From an uncultured Eggerthellaceae bacterium (GTDB lineage Bacteria > Actinomycetota > Coriobacteriia > Coriobacteriales > Eggerthellaceae): a stretch of 64,000 nucleotides of DNA. This document shows, in pieces, positions 14,982 through 23,912 of this stretch. A program made the translations under genes and the position numbers. The stretch spans positions 124,001-188,000 of the forward strand of contig CAJUSF010000013.1 of the NCBI GenBank assembly GCA_910588945.1, read 5' to 3'. The notes under the pieces are model-generated. The model did no database searches, had not been told where the DNA came from, and was given only the letters and a program-made list of their open reading frames with translations. Every line of letters begins with the position of its first letter. Position 1 is the first letter of the stretch.

Positions 14982-17930
14982 TCAGTCGCTCTCTTTGATA
15001 TCGTCAACAAAAGCGCGAGCATCCTCAAGCACACGTTTGACGAATTGCCCCGTGAAACTACCTTCGACCTCAGCAACCTGTTCAGGTGTTCCCGTGGCGA
15101 TGATATTGCCTCCCTTATCCCCTCCTTCAGGGCCAAGATCGATTATATGGTCAGCGCACTTGATGACATCGAGATTGTGCTCGATCACAAGAACTGTATT
15201 TCCAGCATCCACCAATCGCTGCAAAACCTCTAGAAGCTGACGCACATCCTCGAAGTGAAGACCGGTGGTCGGCTCGTCTAAGATATAAAATGTCTTGCCT
15301 GTCGAGCGCTTCTGTAGCTCGCTCGAGAGCTTAACACGCTGCGCTTCTCCGCCGGACAAAGTGGTCGCGGGCTGTCCAAGGCGGATATATCCGAGTCCGA
15401 CATCGTAAAGCGTCTGCAGCTTGCGCTTGATGCCGGGAATGTTCTCAAAGAACGCGAGCGCGTCTTCGACCGTCATGTCAAGAACCTCAGCGATGTTCTT
15501 GCCACGGTATGTTACCTGCAAGGTCTCGCGGTTGTATCTGGTGCCGTTACATACCTCGCAAGGAACATAGATATCCGGAAGAAAGTGCATTTCGATCTTG
15601 AGCTGACCGTCACCTTTGCACGCCTCACATCTGCCTCCGTTCACATTGAAAGAGAAACGTCCGGGAGAGTATCCTCTGGCCTTGGCCTCAGCAGTTGATG
15701 CGAACAGCGCCCTTATATCGTCCCAAAGACCTATATAGGTGGCAGGATTCGATCTCGGAGTGCGACCAATGGGGCTCTGATCGATATTGATCACTTTATC
15801 GAGGCTATCGATACCGCTGATCTTGCGATAGGTCCCCGTTCGCTTATGCGCATGATTGAGTCTATTGACAAGAGCTGGCGCAAGCGTATCTGTAATAAGC
15901 GAGCTCTTCCCTGAACCTGAGACGCCTGTGACAACCGTGAGCGTACCGATAGGCACCTCGAGCGTGACGTTGTTCAGATTGTTCTCTTTGGCGCCTGTAA
16001 GCTTAAGCTTTCCCCTTCTGGGCGCTCGACGTTTCTCCGGAAGGACGATCCGGCGCTTTCCGCAAAGATATTCGCCCGTCATAGACCCCGGTGTTCTCAT
16101 CACTTCTTCAGGCGTTCCGATAGCCGTGATCGATCCACCGTGCTCGCCTGCACCCGGCCCCATATCGACTACGAAATCCGCGCTGCGGATCGTGTCCTCA
16201 TCATGCTCGACGACGATGACGGTATTTCCCAGATCGCGAAGCTGCTCTAGCGTGGCGATCAAACGCTCATTGTCTCTTTGATGAAGACCGATCGACGGCT
16301 CATCAAGTATATAAAGCACACCCATAAGGCCTGCCCCAATCTGGGTAGCAAGCCTGATGCGCTGCGCTTCGCCACCTGATAGCGTAGCTGTTGCGCGCTC
16401 GAGCGTAAGATAATCGAGTCCGACGTTAACAAGGAATCGCAGGCGAGCGATGATCTCTTTCACGATCGGACCTGCTATGTATTCATCCTGCCCATCAAAG
16501 TTCAACGACTCAAAAAACGCAAGCGAATCGGCGGCGGACAGCTCGGTCACCCCATGGATGGATCGATCGTTGATAGTGACCGCCAGTATCTCAGGCTTAA
16601 GACGCCTTCCACCGCATGTCTTGCAGGCAACGGTGGAGAAATACGATTGCAGACGCTCACGCTTGGCATCTGTATCAGCTTCGGAGAACTTGCGTTTTAC
16701 AGCCTCGATGACGCCTTCCCATTCGATATACCAATAGGTCTCGCGGCCATCTACTGTTATGTAGTCGATGCGGACCTTCTCGCTCCCAAGCCCATTCATC
16801 ACAGCTTTTTTTGTCTTGCTCGACAGTTCCTCCCATGGCGTGTTCTCGCTCTCACCCATATGGCGGACGACCGCTTTGAGAACTTGAGGGTAATAGTTGC
16901 CCTTCTTGAACGGCTCAATGACCCCCTCTTCGATCGAAAGCGAAGGGTCGAGCACCAAAAGCGATTCGTCCACCTCATCTCGGCTTCCGATTCCGAAACA
17001 ATCCGGACACGACCCATAAGGCGCATTGAACGAGAAGTCCCTAGGCTGCAACTCATCCATAGAAAAGCCGTGATCAGGACATGCTAGAGCCAGTGAGAAG
17101 ATGTGCTCGTTCTCTGCCATGGCGCCCTTCGCGCCTGACGACACACCATCGCGCCCTGCCGCCTCAACGCCATCCGATCCCTCATCAACCGCTCGATCCG
17201 CATCGATGATCTGAACAAGAACGCGTCCATCTGCGAGCTTCGTTGCCGTCTCGACTGCCTCGGCGATCCTGCTCGTTGCCGAGCCTTTCAGCGAAACACG
17301 ATCGACAACCACCTCTATAAAGTGCTTGATCTTCTTATTGAGCGTTATCGGCTCGCCTTCCAACCGCACTATCTCGCCATTTATGCGAACACGCGAGAAA
17401 CCCTCCTTCTGAAGATCGGAAAAGAGCTTTGTGAACTCGCCTTTTCGCCCTGTGACAACAGGTGCCATTATGATGGCGCGGGTCTTATCGTCTTTTGCGA
17501 GTTTCAATATCTCATCCGTGACCTGATCGGTCGTCTGTTTCTTGATCTCTCGTCCACAAATAGGACAGTGTGGAATACCAACCCTTGCGAACAAAAGGCG
17601 CAGATAATCATAGATCTCGGTCGTGGTGCCGACCGTCGACCTCGGATTCCGCGATGTGGTCTTCTGATCGATAGACACAGCTGGCGAAAGCCCATCGATA
17701 GAATCTAGGTCGGGCTTGCTCATCTGGCCTAAGAACATCCTTGCATAACTCGAGAGGCTCTCGACATACCGCCTCTGACCTTCGGCATACATCGTGTCAA
17801 AAGCAAGGCTGGATTTTCCCGATCCAGACAGACCTGTTATAACAACAAGCTTATCGCGTGGGATTGCGAGGTCGATATTCTTAAGATTATGCTCACGCGC
17901 GCCTTTTATGACTATTTCTTTTTGACTCAT
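14982..17930 (-). CDS. uvrA: Excinuclease ABC subunit A
   Basis: Damage-recognition ATPase of nucleotide excision repair. 982 residues, normal length. Two ABC modules: Walker A GLSGSGKSS near residue 33 and GVSGSGKSS near 645; signatures LSGGEAQRIRLA and LSGGEAQRVKLS; Walker B ILDEPSIGLH and ILDEPTTGLH. Zinc-module cysteines CPICG, CKTCGG and CEAC...CEVC are present. A roughly 20-residue acidic/Gly/Ala insert (about 260-285) precedes the HIFSLALACPDHGF segment. The start ATG at 17930 follows AGGAAGAAG. An SOS-box-like word lies about 125 bases upstream. uvrB is not adjacent. Confidence 0.98.
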   Translation of the reverse strand: MSQKEIVIKGAREHNLKNIDLAIPRDKLVVITGLSGSGKSSLAFDTMYAEGQRRYVESLSSYARMFLGQMSKPDLDSIDGLSPAVSIDQKTTSRNPRSTVGTTTEIYDYLRLLFARVGIPHCPICGREIKKQTTDQVTDEILKLAKDDKTRAIIMAPVVTGRKGEFTKLFSDLQKEGFSRVRINGEIVRLEGEPITLNKKIKHFIEVVVDRVSLKGSATSRIAEAVETATKLADGRVLVQIIDADRAVDEGSDGVEAAGRDGVSSGAKGAMAENEHIFSLALACPDHGFSMDELQPRDFSFNAPYGSCPDCFGIGSRDEVDESLLVLDPSLSIEEGVIEPFKKGNYYPQVLKAVVRHMGESENTPWEELSSKTKKAVMNGLGSEKVRIDYITVDGRETYWYIEWEGVIEAVKRKFSEADTDAKRERLQSYFSTVACKTCGGRRLKPEILAVTINDRSIHGVTELSAADSLAFFESLNFDGQDEYIAGPIVKEIIARLRFLVNVGLDYLTLERATATLSGGEAQRIRLATQIGAGLMGVLYILDEPSIGLHQRDNERLIATLEQLRDLGNTVIVVEHDEDTIRSADFVVDMGPGAGEHGGSITAIGTPEEVMRTPGSMTGEYLCGKRRIVLPEKRRAPRRGKLKLTGAKENNLNNVTLEVPIGTLTVVTGVSGSGKSSLITDTLAPALVNRLNHAHKRTGTYRKISGIDSLDKVINIDQSPIGRTPRSNPATYIGLWDDIRALFASTAEAKARGYSPGRFSFNVNGGRCEACKGDGQLKIEMHFLPDIYVPCEVCNGTRYNRETLQVTYRGKNIAEVLDMTVEDALAFFENIPGIKRKLQTLYDVGLGYIRLGQPATTLSGGEAQRVKLSSELQKRSTGKTFYILDEPTTGLHFEDVRQLLEVLQRLVDAGNTVLVIEHNLDVIKCADHIIDLGPEGGDKGGNIIATGTPEQVAEVEGSFTGQFVKRVLEDARAFVDDIKESD

Positions 17931-17965
17931 ATTTACTTTTCTTCTTCCTGATGCATCTTACAGGC

Positions 17966-18005
17966 ATCCGACCCAAGCAAAAGGAGGCTGCAAAACGGGT
18001 CGGAT
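17966..18005 (-). other. Long-loop hairpin in the uvrA leader
   Basis: ATCCGACCC (17966-17974) and GGGTCGGAT (17997-18005) are perfect 9-bp inverted repeats around a 22-base loop, ending about 35 bases before the uvrA ATG. Without a T-run it is not a terminator; it may shape the 5' UTR. Confidence 0.45.
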
Positions 18006-18053
18006 CGATGTTTTGGTTCATTCTAATACAGAATCATGAAGAAATTATCGAGG

Positions 18054-18067
18054 CGAACAAATGTTTT
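18054..18067. promoter_or_regulatory. LexA-box-like sequence upstream of uvrA
   Basis: CGAACAAATGTTTT resembles the Gram-positive SOS operator CGAAC-N4-GTTCG, with two mismatches in the second half. uvrA is a common LexA target, which is the reason for noting it; the match alone is weak. Confidence 0.35.
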
Positions 18068-18155
18068 ATAATTTTTTCGCTTATCGCTGACGAAGTGCAG
18101 AAAAAATCACCGCTTCATCAACATTGATGCGTATGAAAGAGCCGTGTTGTTGCCG

Positions 18156-19130
18156 CTATCCGCGTGGATGAGCCTGCGAATGGATCGCTTTCAGTCGTTC
18201 GGGAGAGACATGAGTGTAGATCTGCGTGGTGGACAGGCTTGCGTGACCGAGCATCTCCTGAACACTGCGCAGATCTGCGCCGCCAGCAAGAATGTCGCTC
18301 GCAAACGTATGCCTCATCGCATGCGGAGACAGTGTGGGGTCAAGCCCCGCCGCTAGAAGCGTTTTCTTGAACATGCGCCTGATGGCCTGATCACTGAACT
18401 GGCCACCTCTGCTCGAAACGAAAAAAAACTCCGAAGTCTTTCCCGCGAGAAGCTCATCGCGGGAATGATCACGATACTCCCTCAAAGATTCCACCGCAAG
18501 ATCATGGATCGGGATTATGCGCTCCTTCGAGCCTTTGCCAAATACCTTTACAAGCTGGGAGGAAAGATCCACATCACAAAGCTTCAAGTTCGCAACCTCC
18601 AAAATGCGCGCACCACACGCATACATCAGCTCAAGGACAGCCTGATCGCGAACGTCCTCACACGTGCGCTCCACCTGCTCTCCATCAGCATCGATACCCG
18701 AATGCACGAGAAGAAAAGCCCTCATGTCATTATTTCTGATCACCTTCGGAAGCGATGAGGCGCTCTTTGGACCAGACATCGCGCTCACAGGATCCACATC
18801 GATGATGCCTGAAACATTGAGCCACGAGAAGAAACCTTTCAAGGCAGAAAGATGCCTATTTATTGTGCGTTTAGAATACCGTGCCGCATCCATCTCGCCA
18901 AGATACCTGCGAAACTGCCTATGCGTGATATGAAACGGATCGAGCTCTTTTCGCTTGGCCCACCTTAGATAATCGCTCACATCGTTTCGATAGTTGCGAA
19001 CGGTGTGCGCAGAAAGATTCCGCTCAAAGGACAGCGACTCCAAATATGCCACAAGTTCGTCTTCGCCTACAAGCTGCTCATCTTCATCATACTTACCGCA
19101 GTCTGATTCGACTCCCGCATCCGATATCAT
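18156..19130 (-). CDS. xerC: Tyrosine recombinase XerC/XerD
   Basis: Site-specific recombinase resolving chromosome dimers. 324 residues with a SAM-like N-terminal core-binding domain (LSFERNLSAHTVRNYRNDVSDYL) and a catalytic domain with Arg in ACGARILEVANL, Lys in VFGKGSKERIIP, HAMRHTF (His-x-x-Arg), LGHASLSTTQIYTH with His and the Tyr nucleophile. The extended N-terminus (about 25 acidic residues) is unusual. ATG at 19130 overlaps the trmFO stop (ATGA) and has AAGGA upstream, so it is preferred to the TTG at 19145. Position after trmFO equals that of codV in Bacillus, supporting the XerC assignment. Confidence 0.92.
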   Translation of the reverse strand: MISDAGVESDCGKYDEDEQLVGEDELVAYLESLSFERNLSAHTVRNYRNDVSDYLRWAKRKELDPFHITHRQFRRYLGEMDAARYSKRTINRHLSALKGFFSWLNVSGIIDVDPVSAMSGPKSASSLPKVIRNNDMRAFLLVHSGIDADGEQVERTCEDVRDQAVLELMYACGARILEVANLKLCDVDLSSQLVKVFGKGSKERIIPIHDLAVESLREYRDHSRDELLAGKTSEFFFVSSRGGQFSDQAIRRMFKKTLLAAGLDPTLSPHAMRHTFASDILAGGADLRSVQEMLGHASLSTTQIYTHVSPERLKAIHSQAHPRG

Positions 19131-20515
19131 GGTGTATCCTTGCAAGGATGAAGCCCGGCCTCTTTGAGCTTAGCAACATAGGCCGCTAGAGCCTCGGCGC
19201 CGCGCTGCTGATACTTCGCATATCTGAGCTGCTTTTTCTTGATACTCTCTTCAAGCGGAGCGATGATCCCGAAATTCACATGCATCGGCTGATAGTCGAT
19301 CGTATCTTTGCTTGTCGCATAATCGAGAAGCGCGCCGAAGACGGTCTCTTTCGGCGGGGTGAAATCCCCCTTCGATTCCAACATCGCAGCAACATTTATG
19401 GCAACGTGAAGTCCGGAGCGAATAGCTTCGCAATAACCTTCGGTTCCCGCAAGCTGGCCAGCCACAAATATCGGGGTGCCAAGAGCGCGCGCTCCATCGG
19501 TGGTCAACCGGCATGTCGAGTCAAGCACCCGCGGGGCATCGATAAAGGTATTGCGATGCATGACCCCATACCTTGCGAACTCCGCTTTTTCAAGACCGGG
19601 AATCATCCGGAACACCCGCTTCTGCTCGCCGAATGTAAGATTCGTCTGAAATCCCACCAAGTTGTAACTCTGACCAGAAGCATCTTCGCGACGCAACTGA
19701 AGCGCAGCCCATGGACGCCTGCCTGTGCTCGGATCGGTGAGCCCCACAGGCTTCATCGTTCCGAACCGCGGCGCATCGATCCCCTTACGTGCGATCTCCT
19801 CGATCGGTTGGCACGCTTGGAAAAGATCCTTCGTCTCAAAATCCTTGACTATGACACGCTTGGCAACAACAAGCTCGGCGATAAAAGCCTCATATTCCTC
19901 TTTCGTAAACGGCGCATTGAGGTAATCACCCTCTACACCCTCCTCATACCTGCTCTGGCGAAACACCTTGTCCATATCGATGGAGTCCGCCATGACGATC
20001 GGTGCTGCGGCATCGTAGAAGGAAAGCTCGTCAAGTCCGATCAGGTCGGTAAGCTGCGCTGCGAGATCATCAGATGTCAGAGGACCCGTTGCCAAGATGA
20101 CCGCATCAAATTCAGCTGCAAGCGGCGACAGATCGACGACCTCTCCCCTGCGTACATCGATCAGGCTATCACTCTCAACAAGACGCGTGACCTCATTTGA
20201 AAACAGCTCGCGATCAACAGCGAGAGCACCGCCTGCCGCAACTCTGTTGTCAAGCGCTACGCGATATACCGATGAACCCAAAGCATCAAGCTCCGCCTTG
20301 ATCATTCCGGCCGCACTGTCAGGCTTTGTGCTCTTGAGCGAATTCGAACACACAAGTTCAGCCAGATCGCCCGTATGATGCACGTCGGTTCTTTTCGCAG
20401 GGCGCATCTCATACAAGACGCAACCTATCCCCAGTCGCGACAGCGTCAACGCCGCCTCGGCTCCGGCAAGGCCACCGCCGATGACGCATGCTCTTTTCTT
20501 CGATTCGTTTTCCAT
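19127..20515 (-). CDS. trmFO: Folate/FAD-dependent tRNA (m5U54) methyltransferase TrmFO
   Basis: Methylates U54 of tRNA using methylenetetrahydrofolate and FADH2. 462 residues: FAD-binding CVIGGGLAGAEAAL at the N-terminus, LYEMRPAKRTDVHHTGDLAELVCSNS, the GAAAVDRELFSNEVT-like region, and LFVAGQLAGTEGY-like sequence IFVAGQLAGTEGYCEA near residue 360, all characteristic of the Gid/TrmFO family. It lies between dprA and xerC as in Bacillus, where topA would sit between dprA and this gene; here there is only a 129-base gap. Translationally coupled to xerC. Confidence 0.97.
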   Translation of the reverse strand: MENESKKRACVIGGGLAGAEAALTLSRLGIGCVLYEMRPAKRTDVHHTGDLAELVCSNSLKSTKPDSAAGMIKAELDALGSSVYRVALDNRVAAGGALAVDRELFSNEVTRLVESDSLIDVRRGEVVDLSPLAAEFDAVILATGPLTSDDLAAQLTDLIGLDELSFYDAAAPIVMADSIDMDKVFRQSRYEEGVEGDYLNAPFTKEEYEAFIAELVVAKRVIVKDFETKDLFQACQPIEEIARKGIDAPRFGTMKPVGLTDPSTGRRPWAALQLRREDASGQSYNLVGFQTNLTFGEQKRVFRMIPGLEKAEFARYGVMHRNTFIDAPRVLDSTCRLTTDGARALGTPIFVAGQLAGTEGYCEAIRSGLHVAINVAAMLESKGDFTPPKETVFGALLDYATSKDTIDYQPMHVNFGIIAPLEESIKKKQLRYAKYQQRGAEALAAYVAKLKEAGLHPCKDTP

Positions 20516-20644
20516 GCCGCCTAGCTTACCACGAACCTCTCAACCCGACGACTTCAGGCGATGACATAGGCACTTTAATGCCACCCTTTCCGGTCACGGC
20601 GCGCTAGCCAAAAGTCCATTACACCTAACACATCACCATCCTAT

Positions 20645-21562
20645 TTAAGCGCCTTGCACCTTCGGCCCATAGGATCCATCGGGATATCTTGCGATAAGGC
20701 CGCTTTTCTCCATCTTGGCAAGTTGCACCATCAACCACGTGAGCGCATCAGCCTTCCCGCAAAGCCCAGCAGAAAGGAGGCTCAACTCCTCCGCGCACAT
20801 CGGCTGCGCCGCGATCGCCTGATAGAGCTCTTTACATCCGGCATCCATCTCATCGATCGCACGCTGACGCATATCCTCCATCTTCATCTGACCAAAAACG
20901 CTGAACAATACATCTGAGAATGAATCGTCATCAACGATAGGAGTGGCTCCTTGATATATCAGCCTGTTGGCCCCGCGCGACTGCTTCGATGTGATCGATC
21001 CGGGGATCACGAGCACATCCCGATTCGCTGCAATAGCCTCATCAGCCGTTGAGAACGTACCGGAAGGAAGACCCGCCTCCACGATCAGTGTCGCTTTAGC
21101 CAGACCTGCGATCAGCCTGTTGCGCTCACGAAACGTATAAGGTAGCGGCTTAAATCCGAATTCGTTCTCAGAGACCACCGCACCTCCGCTATCCACAATA
21201 TCCTGAAACAACGAGAAGTTCTCCGGAGGATACACCTCATCGCACCCTCCACCTAGAAAGGCTACCGTCTTTCCGCCTTTTGATATCGCGGCTCTATGGG
21301 ACGCCGAATCACATCCTCTGGCCCCGCCAGAGATTATCACGATGCTGCGCTCAGCGGCTAAAGCCGCGAAACGCTCGGCGCAACTGATGCCGTATGGCGT
21401 GGCTCGTCTGGCACCGATTATCGCAAGCCCTTCTTGCAAGGAATACGGATCTCCTATGCCAAAGAGTCGCTTTGGCGGGTTTCTCGCATGAAGCAGGGCA
21501 TCGGGATAGGACTCATCGTCCTTTTCAAGGATGAACCTATCGCCTCTAAGGATCTTAGCCAT
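20645..21562 (-). CDS. dprA: DNA-processing protein DprA/Smf
   Basis: Loads RecA on incoming single-stranded DNA during transformation. 305 residues: Rossmann-like core with GARRATPYG (about residue 50), IISGGARGCDSASHRAA, FLGGGCDEVYPPENFSLF, and VIPGSITSKQSRGANRLI; the last 60 residues suggest a DprA winged-helix domain. The canonical N-terminal SAM domain seems absent or very short. ATG at 21562 is preferred (GAGGTGA upstream) over 21577. It follows comM by only four bases, making a putative competence pair. Confidence 0.95.
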   Translation of the reverse strand: MAKILRGDRFILEKDDESYPDALLHARNPPKRLFGIGDPYSLQEGLAIIGARRATPYGISCAERFAALAAERSIVIISGGARGCDSASHRAAISKGGKTVAFLGGGCDEVYPPENFSLFQDIVDSGGAVVSENEFGFKPLPYTFRERNRLIAGLAKATLIVEAGLPSGTFSTADEAIAANRDVLVIPGSITSKQSRGANRLIYQGATPIVDDDSFSDVLFSVFGQMKMEDMRQRAIDEMDAGCKELYQAIAAQPMCAEELSLLSAGLCGKADALTWLMVQLAKMEKSGLIARYPDGSYGPKVQGA

Positions 21563-21566
21563 GACG

Positions 21567-23099
21567 TCACCTCGCATCCCTCATCCGCAGCCCTAGCGCC
21601 TCGGCGATATGCTCACATGTCACATCATCGCTCTCTTCCATATCAGCGATAGTACGGCTGACTTTCAGCGTGTTTATAAGACCACGCCCCGACATGGAGC
21701 AACTCTGCGCCATATCGGCAATAAAATCATGCGCTTCTCGACTCAGATCGCAAGCATCGATAATTCGCTTCGGAGAGAGCTTCGTGCTCGCAAGCCTTGC
21801 TATATCATCAGAAAACCCTCGGCTTTGAGCCTCCTTGGCCTGCCTCCACTCAGCGAACTCTCGCGCCTTTATAACACCTTGTCTCAAGCTGGCAGAATCC
21901 TTCCCCTTACCGGAGTCGAGAACATATCTGGTGGAAAGCCTTTTCACATTGAGCTGAATATCGATCCTGTCTATCAAAGGACCGCCCACCTTTCCCTGAT
22001 AGCGGCTTATCTGATGCCCTGTACATCCACACTCATGCTCCTCGTCTCCGAAATACCCACAAGGACAGGGGTTGGATGCCGCGATCAATGTGAAATCGGC
22101 GGGAAAGTGAATGTTGCCCTCTGCGCGTGTTATGTTCACGAATCCGCATTCCATAGGCTGCCTCAACCCTTGAAGGCTCGATGCCTTGAACTCGGAAAGT
22201 TCATCTAAGAACAGCACGCCTCGATGAGCGAGCGACACCTCACCCGGTCGTATCGGAGAGCCTCCACCTAAAAGACCTGCCGATGATATCGTGTGATGCG
22301 GCTGCCTGAACGGGCGATCCCCTGCAAGTATCTGTTCCACATCCTCACCCGCAACCGAATGCACGACAGCAGCCTCCAACATCTCTTCCTGATCTAGCGG
22401 CGGCAGAATGGATGACATCCTTGAAGCGAGCATTGTCTTTCCCGAGCCGGGCGGACCCATCATAAGCACGCCATGTTTGCCTGCAGCCGCTATTTGGAGC
22501 GCGCGCTTGGCGACCTCATGGCCGGCTATGTCTCTGAAATCTGGAGCGGAAGAAGTTCGCTCGTCTTTCGTGTCTAGATGGGATCGCACTACATCCTCGA
22601 AGGGCTCTTCCAGGTGCAATTTGATAAGGGATGCTAGGCGAAGTTGCACCAAGCCATCTATCGGCACGTACTGATCGCCCGAACTTACCAGATCCAGCCC
22701 CATTCGCTTGGCGCATATCCCAAAGGCTAATGTACCTACCGTCGGCCTTACCGGACCCTCCAACGACAATTCGCCCACAAGCATCCGATTCTTTATGTGA
22801 TCGGGATTGACCTGCTGGGTAGCTACCAGAAGCCCCATGGCTATCGGAAGGTCGAAGGCGGTCCCTGATTTCCTGAGACTTCCGGGAGCCAGATTTATCG
22901 TGATTTTTTCTCCCGGCATCGTGAAGCCCGCGGCCTGTATGGCCGACCTCACACGCTCTTTTGCCTCTTGGACCGCCGTGTCTGCCATCCCGACTATCGA
23001 CATATGAGGCAGACCGCTTGATATGACGACTTCTACCGTCACAGGTATTGCCTCGACCCCATGCAGCGTCGCTCCTATCACCGAACATTGCGACCTCAT
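21567..23099 (-). CDS. comM: YifB/ComM-family Mg-chelatase-like AAA+ ATPase
   Basis: AAA+ helicase-type ATPase; ComM promotes branch migration during natural transformation in Gram-negatives. 510 residues: N-terminal ribosomal-S5-like fold (VTVEVVISSGLPHMSIVGMAD), Walker A GPPGSGKTM (about residue 215), Walker B VLFLDELSEF, sensor region ASNPCPCGYFGD with the zinc-like CPCG...CGC cluster, and a C-terminal Mg-chelatase domain. The longer frame to 23249 overlaps yraN and is not used; the ATG at 23099 starts one base after the yraN stop. Probably cotranscribed with yraN and dprA. Confidence 0.94.
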   Translation of the reverse strand: MRSQCSVIGATLHGVEAIPVTVEVVISSGLPHMSIVGMADTAVQEAKERVRSAIQAAGFTMPGEKITINLAPGSLRKSGTAFDLPIAMGLLVATQQVNPDHIKNRMLVGELSLEGPVRPTVGTLAFGICAKRMGLDLVSSGDQYVPIDGLVQLRLASLIKLHLEEPFEDVVRSHLDTKDERTSSAPDFRDIAGHEVAKRALQIAAAGKHGVLMMGPPGSGKTMLASRMSSILPPLDQEEMLEAAVVHSVAGEDVEQILAGDRPFRQPHHTISSAGLLGGGSPIRPGEVSLAHRGVLFLDELSEFKASSLQGLRQPMECGFVNITRAEGNIHFPADFTLIAASNPCPCGYFGDEEHECGCTGHQISRYQGKVGGPLIDRIDIQLNVKRLSTRYVLDSGKGKDSASLRQGVIKAREFAEWRQAKEAQSRGFSDDIARLASTKLSPKRIIDACDLSREAHDFIADMAQSCSMSGRGLINTLKVSRTIADMEESDDVTCEHIAEALGLRMRDAR

Positions 23100-23100
23100 T

Positions 23101-23559
23101 TCATTCCACCGAGAACGCGTTGATGTGATGACGGATGAGCGCGCGATCCGAAGACACCACGACGATGGCCACGACATCGAAGCGCACCGCGATATCAGCC
23201 ACCTCGTGATCTTGAATATAGGCAAGCGCGATCTTCTCATACCTCTCACGTTTGGACTTCGTTACAGCCTCGGAGGGAAACCCTTTATCGCAGTTGCTCC
23301 TTGTCTTCACCTCGACGAAAACGAGCGAGTCTCCATCGCGTGCGACGATATCGGCCTCGCCCGCAAAGCACTTCCAGTTCCTGTTGACGATCTCATATCC
23401 CCGCCTGTCCAAGAATCGTGCTGCTGCATCTTCGCCTCTGCGCCCCAGATCGATGTTTTCTGCAGCCCTCTTGCTCTTGTCAGCGCCTCTCTTTCTTGTC
23501 GGAACCTGCTTCACAGGAACCCTCACAGGAGATCTTTTCTCCAATTCAGCTACTACCAT
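23101..23559 (-). CDS. YraN family (UPF0102) endonuclease-like protein
   Basis: 152 residues with the conserved YraN core: LGRRGEDAAARFL, NWKCFAGEADIVARDG and LVFVEVKTRS, which form a restriction-endonuclease-like metal site (Glu, Asp, Glu-x-Lys). The first 35 residues (Lys/Arg-rich) are an extra N-terminal extension. Start ATG at 23559 has AAGGAGG six bases upstream. Function of the family is not settled; it is commonly beside rnhB, comM and dprA as here. Upstream lies the 11-bp-phased repeat array. Confidence 0.9.
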   Translation of the reverse strand: MVVAELEKRSPVRVPVKQVPTRKRGADKSKRAAENIDLGRRGEDAAARFLDRRGYEIVNRNWKCFAGEADIVARDGDSLVFVEVKTRSNCDKGFPSEAVTKSKRERYEKIALAYIQDHEVADIAVRFDVVAIVVVSSDRALIRHHINAFSVE

Positions 23560-23624
23560 TGTTTCCTCCTTGATTCGACTTCAATAAACAATGTAGTGCT
23601 GCAATCTGACAGAAATATCGCAAG

Positions 23625-23788
23625 AACCTTGCATTTACCATGATGCGAATCTTGCATGGATACAACATGAGAACTGATAAAACCTTGCATATACCTTGCA
23701 TCGATTTGACACGAATCTGTGATAAACCTTGCAAAATGTCGATGCAAACCTTCCATCGATGGAGCATAAATCTCGCACGAATTTTGCA
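23625..23788. repeat. Array of AAYCTTGCA 9-mers phased at 11 bp
   Basis: Nine-base words matching AAYCTTGCA exactly or with one or two changes begin at 23625, 23648, 23681, 23692, 23725, 23747, 23769 and 23780. Gaps are 23, 33, 11, 33, 22, 22 and 11, that is multiples of 11 with one off by one. Weaker matches fall at some missing 11-bp steps (23636, 23714, 23758). This is either a decayed 11-bp tandem repeat or a row of protein sites on one DNA face. Confidence 0.8.
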
Positions 23789-23853
23789 AGCCAGATGAAG
23801 ACACATGGACTAGACTAGGAAAACCGTAGAAACACCCATCATTCCTAGTACAT

Positions 23854-23879
23854 AAAAAAGCACCCCATACAGGGCGCTT
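23854..23879 (-). terminator. Intrinsic terminator of rnhB
   Basis: Minus strand: AAGCGCCC (23879-23872) pairs with GGGTGCTT (23865-23858) with one G.U, followed by a T-run to 23854. Confidence 0.88.
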
Positions 23880-23912
23880 CCCGAAAAACGAAACGAAATA
23901 CAGACGAGATTG

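Larger units (their letters stand above)
23560..23912. other. 353-bp AT-rich intergenic region rnhB-yraN
   Basis: Non-coding stretch holding the rnhB terminator (23854-23879) and an array of AAYCTTGCA words (23625-23788), both listed separately. Two minus-strand open frames across it (about 85 residues each) have repeat-driven composition and no ribosome site. Confidence 0.7.

Noticed and set aside
18054..18067. Treating the SOS-like box as certain LexA site
   Set aside because: Two mismatches and no second site; kept only as a low-confidence feature.
19280..20200. Long plus-strand open frame (306 residues)
   Set aside because: Antisense to trmFO; composition reflects trmFO codons, and no known domain.
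23546..23806. Two minus-strand open frames of about 85 residues over the repeat array
   Set aside because: They follow the repeat composition, overlap yraN and have no ribosome site.
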